In this document: one piece after another, positions 15,179 through 19,484 of the stretch | How the letters are laid out: each line of letters begins with the position of its first letter | How positions within the stretch are numbered: position 1 is the first letter of the stretch | Notes under the pieces: generated by a model | Database searches by the model: none | The model's input: the letters and a program-made list of their open reading frames with translations, nothing else | What the model was told of the DNA's origin: nothing | NCBI GenBank assembly: GCA_018648445.1 | Contig: JABGRG010000081.1 | Coordinates: 1-19,484 of the forward strand | Length of the DNA: 19,484 nucleotides | Reading direction: 5' to 3' | Origin: Rhodospirillales bacterium | GTDB taxonomy: Bacteria; Pseudomonadota; Alphaproteobacteria; Rhodospirillales_A; JACZKS01 | Program-made: the position numbers and the translations under genes

Positions 15179-16816
15179 ATGACCCGCGCCGCCCTCTATG
15201 CCCGGTATTCATCCGATCTCCAATCGGAAGCGTCGATCGAGGATCAGATCCGGCTCTGCCGGGAGCGAGCTGAGCATGACGGTCACACGGTCGTTCAGAC
15301 CTACACGGACTACGCCATCAGCGGCGGAAACTTAAGCAATCGTCCCGGCATGCTGTCTCTTCTGGATGCAGCCAAACGGGGCGAGTGCGATGTGCTGATC
15401 GCCGAAGCGCTCGATCGTATCAGCCGCGATCAGGAAGACATCGCGGCCATATACAAGCGCCTGAGCCATGCCGATGTTCGCATCGTTACCTTGTCGGAAG
15501 GCGAGATCAACGAACTGCATGTCGGCCTCAAGGGCACCATGAACGCGCTCTTCCTCAAGGATCTCGCCATCAAAACCCGGCGCGGTCAGCGCGGTCGCGT
15601 CGAAGCCGGTAAAATACCGGGCGGCAACAGCTATGGTTACCGGATCATTCGCCGCATTCTCGATGACGGCACTGCCTCGACGGGTGAACGCGAGATCGAC
15701 CCTGAGGAAGCCGCGATCGTCAGAAGAATCTTCTCGGAATATGCGCAAGGCATAGCGCCTCGCCGTATTGCCGGTCGCCTCAATGCCGAACGCGTCCCCA
15801 GCCCGCGTGGCGGACAATGGAATGCCTCCACCATCAATGGCAGCCGCCAGCGCCGCAACGGCATTCTCAATAACGAACTTTACCTGGGCCGCATCACCTA
15901 TAATCGGCAGCGTTTTGTCAAAGATCCCGATACTGGCAAGCGCATCTCCCGCCTCAATCCGGAACACGAGTGGGTCGGGAAGAACGTGGCGCATCTTCGC
16001 ATCATCGACGAAGCTTCCTGGAACGCAGTCCGGGCCATCAAGTCGCGATACACCTCACATGCGGGTAATAAACGTCAGGTCAATAAACGTCTGTTGACGG
16101 GCCTGGTAAAGTGCGGGGCCTGCGGCGGTGCGATGACCATCGTCAATCGCGAGCGCTATTACTGCTCGGCCAAACGCGAACGCGGCACGTGCACCAGTTC
16201 CGTCGGCATCAACGCCGCTGAGATCGAAGAGCGCGTGCTTACTGGCCTGAAGAATATCCTGCGCGGCAACGAGGAATTGATTGTGGCCTTCGCAGAAGAG
16301 TTCAAGGCCGAGGTCGTCCGACTGCGCAAGCAACGCGGCACCATAAACCGGCAGGTTCAGAAGGACCTTAACAAGGTCAACACTGCGATCAAACGCTGCC
16401 TCACGTTCATTGCCGAAGGCGACGGCGATCCCGGCCTTGTCCGTGATGAGCTACGCAGGCTGGAAGAGCGCAAGCGGGATCTGGAACGGGCGTCGTCAAC
16501 AAGCCGCGAAGATCAGGCAATCGAGCTCCACCCCAACATGGCGGACCTGTACCGCAAGAAGGTGACCGAGTTGCAATCGCTGCTCACCGACGAGACAACC
16601 CATCCCCAGGCCATGGATGGCATTCGTTCCATAGTCGAGCGCGTCGAAGTGCATGCCGGGGCAGAACCAGACCAACCCCAGATCATCCTGGTCGGCGCGC
16701 TGGCCCAGATCCTCGCCTTCACCCACCAAAACAAAACCGCCGCCTCACAAAGAGACGGCGGTAGGGTCTTGATGGTTGCGGGGGTAGGATTTGAACCTAC
16801 GACCTTCAGGTTATGA
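15179..16816 (+). CDS. Large serine recombinase with tRNA-derived C-terminal tail
   Basis: A 545-aa large serine recombinase. The N-terminal resolvase domain has R9 and the serine nucleophile S11 in YARYSSDLQ, then SIEDQ and the EALDRISRDQEDIA helix. The recombinase domain spans about 145-290, the zinc ribbon has C312, C315, C329 and C338, and a coiled-coil runs over about 375-440. GAAAGAGG just upstream supports the ATG at 15179, 12 bp after the second tyrosine recombinase. The last 26 or so residues, including GVGFEPTTFRL, are read from the antisense of a terminator and the 3' half of an initiator tRNA-Met, not from ancestral recombinase sequence. The family integrates or excises DNA at short att sites, often with a directionality factor. 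Confidence 0.94.
   Translation: MTRAALYARYSSDLQSEASIEDQIRLCRERAEHDGHTVVQTYTDYAISGGNLSNRPGMLSLLDAAKRGECDVLIAEALDRISRDQEDIAAIYKRLSHADVRIVTLSEGEINELHVGLKGTMNALFLKDLAIKTRRGQRGRVEAGKIPGGNSYGYRIIRRILDDGTASTGEREIDPEEAAIVRRIFSEYAQGIAPRRIAGRLNAERVPSPRGGQWNASTINGSRQRRNGILNNELYLGRITYNRQRFVKDPDTGKRISRLNPEHEWVGKNVAHLRIIDEASWNAVRAIKSRYTSHAGNKRQVNKRLLTGLVKCGACGGAMTIVNRERYYCSAKRERGTCTSSVGINAAEIEERVLTGLKNILRGNEELIVAFAEEFKAEVVRLRKQRGTINRQVQKDLNKVNTAIKRCLTFIAEGDGDPGLVRDELRRLEERKRDLERASSTSREDQAIELHPNMADLYRKKVTELQSLLTDETTHPQAMDGIRSIVERVEVHAGAEPDQPQIILVGALAQILAFTHQNKTAASQRDGGRVLMVAGVGFEPTTFRL
16727..16762 (-). terminator. Rho-independent terminator belonging to the tRNA-Met 3' end
   Basis: Read on the minus strand, a stem (ACCGCCG pairing with CGGCGGT, plus a GAG/CTC extension over one mismatch, loop of 5) is followed by TTTTGTTTT. 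It lies 10 bp after the CCA end of the tRNA fragment. It sits inside the 3' coding end of the serine recombinase on the opposite strand. No T-run follows on the plus strand. Confidence 0.8.
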
Positions 16817-16821
16817 GCCGG
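16773..16821 (-). tRNA. 3' half of initiator tRNA-Met (CAT), att-site remnant
   Basis: The minus strand shows a CTCATAA anticodon loop, a 5-nt variable loop AGGTC, a T arm GTAGG-TTCAAAT-CCTAC, acceptor strand CCCCGCA and ACCA. The A at position 72 and the anticodon CAT point to the initiator, which has a C1-A72 mismatch. D arm and 5' acceptor strand are missing; sequence upstream of the anticodon stem is unrelated AT-rich DNA, and the stem has one mismatch. It therefore cannot make a tRNA and is best read as the attachment-site identity segment of an element that targets tRNA-fMet. Confidence 0.85.
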
Positions 16822-16913
16822 ATGTATCATACGTTAACGCGTTGATAATTAACATTTATTTCTGTCATTTTTCTAACATGTGTAAAATACTGTGTAAGTT
16901 TCTTCATCCGGCT
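16816..16913. repeat. 9-bp inverted repeat bounding an AT-rich segment next to the tRNA remnant
   Basis: AGCCGGATG (16816-16824) and CATCCGGCT (16905-16913) are perfect inverse copies enclosing 80 bp of AT-rich DNA that contains a smaller GTTAA-N11-TTAAC repeat. One arm starts exactly where tRNA similarity ends. The layout fits a recombinase-binding region beside an attachment site. Confidence 0.55.
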
Positions 16914-17031
16914 TACGTTACGGTGTTTTCATTTTTTATGTTATTTATCAATGACTTATATCGACACCGCGCAATCTCGGCGTTTTTTTGCCCGAATCAG
17001 CATGAAATCCACACCGATTTCCTTCTGCGGC
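16914..17031. other. Intergenic DNA after the attachment region
   Basis: AT-rich at its start, rising to normal GC toward the GWGSLIW protein gene. A plus-strand frame runs through it, but only as an extension of an antisense frame of that gene. No recognisable feature was seen. Confidence 0.4.
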
Positions 17032-17640
17032 TCAGCCATGCTCGCTCGCCTCGCGATCCTGAGAGGGAAAGGCGCTTTCCAGTGCTGACCGGTAGGGTGT
17101 CGCTATCTGCCCAGGTGCTCTATGAATGTACTCGATCGCGCCAGCGCTTTCGATGCTGCTCAGCCTTGCCAAAAGGGTTTTCACCTCGGCGAGTGTCGGC
17201 ATCACGCTGCGGGTCTTTTTCATTCCCGGAGGAAGCGCGGTCCAGACGACGCCAGTCAGGCCCTTACCGATGGCCCATTCGGCGATTGCGCTCTGATGCG
17301 GATATTGTTCTTCGGTCTTGTTCGGCCATCGCCCGATTACCCTTTGGTTGGGCACGCCCTCCCGCTCCGCGAGCACCGAAACGGCTTGGTCGAGCGATGC
17401 GGCATCCAACTCTGCCCAAAGTGCGGGGACGTAGTGCTCGATATCGACGATCACCAGCGTCATCCGATTGCCTCCGGACTGGCGAGCGAATTCGAGCGGC
17501 AGGCTAGGCCCATCATCTCGCCAGCCTCCTTTCACAGCAAAGGGACGGCTCGTATCCCAAATGAGCGAGCCCCAGCCGAGGCAGGCGATCCTTTCATTTT
17601 TTGTCAATGCGGTTTGTCCATTTCGGCGACGTCCCTCCAT
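17032..17640 (-). CDS. Hypothetical protein with GWGSLIW motif (GGCT-like?)
   Basis: A 202-aa soluble protein. The N-terminal IACLGWGSLIWD, followed by GGWRDDGPSLPLEFARQS and MTLVIVDIE, belongs to a conserved bacterial family of unknown function often seen in accessory regions. The GxGSLIW strand resembles the YGSL substrate loop of gamma-glutamylcyclotransferase-like folds, so a GGCT-like role is possible but unproven. I start at the ATG at 17640; a TTG at 17646 is also in frame and neither has a strong ribosome site. It stands alone in a low-density region on the right side of the tRNA-derived junction. Confidence 0.75.
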   Translation of the reverse strand: MEGRRRNGQTALTKNERIACLGWGSLIWDTSRPFAVKGGWRDDGPSLPLEFARQSGGNRMTLVIVDIEHYVPALWAELDAASLDQAVSVLAEREGVPNQRVIGRWPNKTEEQYPHQSAIAEWAIGKGLTGVVWTALPPGMKKTRSVMPTLAEVKTLLARLSSIESAGAIEYIHRAPGQIATPYRSALESAFPSQDREASEHG

Positions 17641-18075
17641 GGCCAAATACTACCTGCACAGACGACAGCTTTCCACCCGCGCAGTCAGAAAGCCGCCTGA
17701 CCGGACTTGCCCCCCTTAGGCGACGCCACGTTGGAAGATTAGCAGTGTCCACTTTCGGAAACTCCATCGGGATCGTTCTACGGCTGACTTGGGTGCTGAG
17801 CAGACGCACACGGGCAGCCCTGCAAACTTCGCCTTTGAGTCATAAGCGGTCGATTGGGTGGTGTCGGCGTGGCGGGTTGTTTGCTCTATATGTAGTGGGT
17901 GTATGCGTTAACCGAATGGGCACGATTGCGAGTTTGACAGGTATTTTTGGCACTTGATAGGGAGTTGTTTCCGCCCTGAGACCTAGGAACAGCATGATCT
18001 GTGCTTGATCTATTTGGGCTCGGCTTGGGGTTCGATGATGAGGATATTGGCCTTAGGTTCCGCCCATTCTTCGGG

Positions 18076-18199
18076 CCACGGCTTCGAAGCTGTGGTCAGT
18101 AGTCCACGGGCAACCGAGGAAAGGAGCGCGCCCCATAGCGCGGCGACTGACCGAAACTTGCCGGTGGTCTACTGCTACCGCCCAAGCTCCAAGCCATGG
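18076..18199. repeat. Large imperfect inverted repeat (about 40-nt arms, 44-nt loop)
   Basis: The left arm 18076-18113 and right arm 18158-18199 pair over about 32 of 38 positions with small bulges; the inner part includes CAGTAG/CTACTG and the ends GGCAA/TTGCC. The left arm itself holds a near-perfect 20-bp palindrome (18076-18095, around GCTTCGAAGC). The DNA strand or an RNA from it would fold into a long cruciform. It could be a MITE-like element, a structured RNA or a palindromic intergenic repeat. Confidence 0.6.
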
Positions 18200-18510
18200 C
18201 CACGGCTCCGGGTTTGCTGATGCTCCTTGACGGCTTTTCGCGCCTCTGTGACCATGTTTTTCTGTTGCTTGTCGAGCGCCTGCCAAGCCTCGTTTGACAT
18301 CCCCTTGGCGTTCTTCACAACCTCTTTTTGCAAGTCTTGCTGAAGGTCAGACGACCTCCGGTTTTCAATGGTTTTCACGCCGATATCGATGGCCCGCCGA
18401 TTGCGCCGCCCGTCGGTCTTTTCGATGTTGCGGCGATCTGCGGCGACGGCCTTCTTTGCGCCGTGGACCTTGCGCAGATCGCGGGGCAGATCGGCCAGCA
18501 CCTTTTTTGC
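18175..18510 (-). pseudogene. Possible gene remnant, charged C-terminal fragment
   Basis: The C-terminal part of an open frame encodes a Lys/Arg/Gln-rich, helical stretch (for example MSNEAWQALDKQQKNMVTEA) ending in TRSRGHGLELGR. The N-terminal part of the same frame crosses the diverged 80-bp repeat and has no coding look, so any gene here is broken. The basic tail ending in an RGxGL-like pattern faintly recalls the ends of MobA/TraA-type relaxases; this is a guess from composition only. Confidence 0.25.
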
Positions 18511-18522
18511 GTCATTGCGCCT

Positions 18523-18602
18523 GGGCGTCCACGCCCGCTGTTGGGGGCAAAGCAGAACAATTCCGAGGCTGGCGCAAACGGCCATTGTTGACCCATAGCG
18601 AA
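18523..18602 (+). repeat. Diverged 80-bp intergenic repeat, copy B
   Basis: Same-orientation partner of 8746-8825, 62 of 80 positions identical without gaps by hand alignment. It lies within the decayed stretch left of the NERD gene. Confidence 0.7.
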
Positions 18603-18692
18603 AATCAGGCAGGTTTTCCAATAGACCGGACTTGAGCCCATCTCGGGCATCCATGTCAATTCTAGTGCTAGGTTGATGTGCTAATGCACGAA

Positions 18693-19442
18693 TTAAGGCA
18701 AGGAACGAGCACCCCCGCATCGCGGAAACCGTCTGCAGCCGAGGAAGCGTTCGCCGGTGCCACTATTAAGGCGTTCAACCATAACGCCGCCGCAACGTGG
18801 GCAGGCAATCCCGGAATCGGCTGCATTGTCAGAAATTCTTCTTTTCACGTTTCGCACATGAGTGCGTTCGGTCCGGAACCCCGGATCCAGACGTTTGTTC
18901 AGAATGTCTTCAATGAAGCGGCGCACCTCATCCTCAGTGAATACAAGAACGCGTTTTGCCCGGATGAAACCTGCAAGGCTAAAGACTCCACGCACGACTT
19001 CGGCTGGCATCGGAGTTTTGAACGTGCAGGTACCAACGAATACCACGACATTGTGTACCTGATCAGGCTCAAGACCGAGGAGGTCTCGCACGGCTTTGAC
19101 GTGCATGTTGTTCTGGAGAAGCGGGTTCTGAAATCTTTGCTTAAACCGGTAAATCACTTGCGTCCATTGTGCCCGGTTCGGTTGACCGAATATCCACCCT
19201 TTTATGTTCTTGGTTTCAATCACGAATACTCCGTATGGCGAAACGACCAAGTGGTCGATCTGGGTGGTTTCGCCGCCGACCGGTAACGTAATGTTCTTGA
19301 CGAGGCGATAGATTTTTCGGTCGAGGAGGAGCGTAACGCCGACGTTGACCTTGAATTCACCCAGCTTTCCCTTGAACCACGCCGACCGCAGAATCATGGT
19401 CAGAACCAAAACTGGCACAAAGATCAGAAGCGCTGGATTCAA
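18693..19442 (-). CDS. NERD-domain protein with topoisomerase-type C4 zinc finger
   Basis: A 249-aa protein with three parts: a hydrophobic N-terminal segment (LLIFVPVLVLTMIL, likely a membrane anchor), a nuclease-related NERD domain and a C-terminal zinc ribbon. The NERD domain shows GKLGEFKV and the PD-(D/E)xK-like core IDHLVVSPYGVFVIETKN with D, E and K in the expected spacing. The zinc ribbon has CPRC, then GCRRFPRC, as in the C-terminal fingers of topoisomerase I. NERD proteins are thought to act on nucleic acids and some occur in defence or plasmid contexts. The start is uncertain: TTG at 19442 keeps the membrane segment and a stop lies 2 codons upstream; the first ATG is at 19397. Confidence 0.9.
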   Translation of the reverse strand: MNPALLIFVPVLVLTMILRSAWFKGKLGEFKVNVGVTLLLDRKIYRLVKNITLPVGGETTQIDHLVVSPYGVFVIETKNIKGWIFGQPNRAQWTQVIYRFKQRFQNPLLQNNMHVKAVRDLLGLEPDQVHNVVVFVGTCTFKTPMPAEVVRGVFSLAGFIRAKRVLVFTEDEVRRFIEDILNKRLDPGFRTERTHVRNVKRRISDNAADSGIACPRCGGVMVERLNSGTGERFLGCRRFPRCGGARSLP

Positions 19443-19484
19443 ATTTCAAGTGCAACACCCAATGATTTGACGAAGGCTTCCAAT

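Larger units (their letters stand above)
17641..18692. other. About 1 kb with no intact gene, apparently decayed accessory DNA
   Basis: Several frames remain open but none has a domain, a good start and a clean context together. It contains a long imperfect inverted repeat (18076-18199), a second copy of the 80-bp repeat (18523-18602) and a possible gene remnant (18175-18510, minus strand). Confidence 0.55.

Noticed and set aside
16773..16821. A complete functional tRNA gene
   Set aside because: Only the anticodon loop to CCA part is present; no D arm or 5' acceptor strand is found in the following 100 bp.
16791..17507. Plus-strand 238-aa frame
   Set aside because: It begins inside the tRNA remnant, crosses AT-rich DNA and then runs antisense to the GWGSLIW gene; no domain.
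17601..17957. Plus-strand 118-aa frame
   Set aside because: It starts within the opposite-strand gene, has no family resemblance and no ribosome site.
18053..18286. Minus-strand 77-aa frame covering the large inverted repeat
   Set aside because: The frame follows the inverted repeat arms, so its apparent coding character is better explained by the repeat; no ribosome site or homology was recognised.
18678..19286. Plus-strand 202-aa frame
   Set aside because: It is antisense to the NERD-domain gene, which has catalytic and zinc-finger motifs.

Overview
The window looks like part of an alphaproteobacterial chromosome or large replicon, possibly Rhodospirillales-like. The evidence is a GC-rich coding background, the style of the oxidoreductase and regulator genes, an initiator-tRNA fragment of bacterial type, and decayed intergenic repeats. 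The genus is an inference; no rRNA or housekeeping protein is present to fix it. No CRISPR array, intact tRNA or rRNA was seen.

Left part (1-8.6 kb). An IS110-family (IS1111-like) transposase lies on the minus strand at the window edge. Next comes a LysR regulator divergent from a plus-strand redox cluster: an AhpD-like carboxymuconolactone decarboxylase-family protein, a three-module fusion (FMN split barrel + flavin/NAD reductase + plant-type 2Fe-2S ferredoxin), a ChrR-like double cupin and a PhzF-family isomerase. Convergent to this is a minus-strand pair, a nitroreductase-like protein and an EamA/DMT exporter, overlapping by 4 bp. A MarR regulator is divergent from that pair, and the shared gap holds a 15-bp palindrome that is a good operator candidate. 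The two regulated units look like separate responses to small reactive or redox-active compounds; the actual substrates cannot be read from the sequence.

Middle (8.6-11.8 kb). A gene-poor stretch is followed by an orphan hybrid sensor kinase with three PAS domains, HisKA, HATPase and receiver, and then another gap without a convincing gene.

Mobile module (about 11.8-16.9 kb). A small 73-aa ORF overlaps a 62-aa excisionase-type HTH protein. After an AT-rich spacer there is a compact recombinase operon: a 576-aa tyrosine recombinase, a 356-aa tyrosine recombinase (overlapping ATGA) and a 545-aa large serine recombinase (12-bp gap). The last codons of the serine recombinase are antisense to the 3' half of an initiator tRNA-Met gene and its rho-independent terminator, which marks a tRNA-derived attachment sequence. 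Two tyrosine recombinases plus one serine recombinase in one operon, with a tRNA end built into the last gene, is the most interesting system in the window.

Right part (16.9-19.5 kb). This is an accessory region of low gene density: an AT-rich segment bounded by a 9-bp inverted repeat, a hypothetical protein with a GWGSLIW motif, about 1 kb of apparently decayed DNA containing a large imperfect inverted repeat and a diverged 80-bp repeat also found at 8.75 kb, and a NERD-domain protein with a topoisomerase-type zinc finger.
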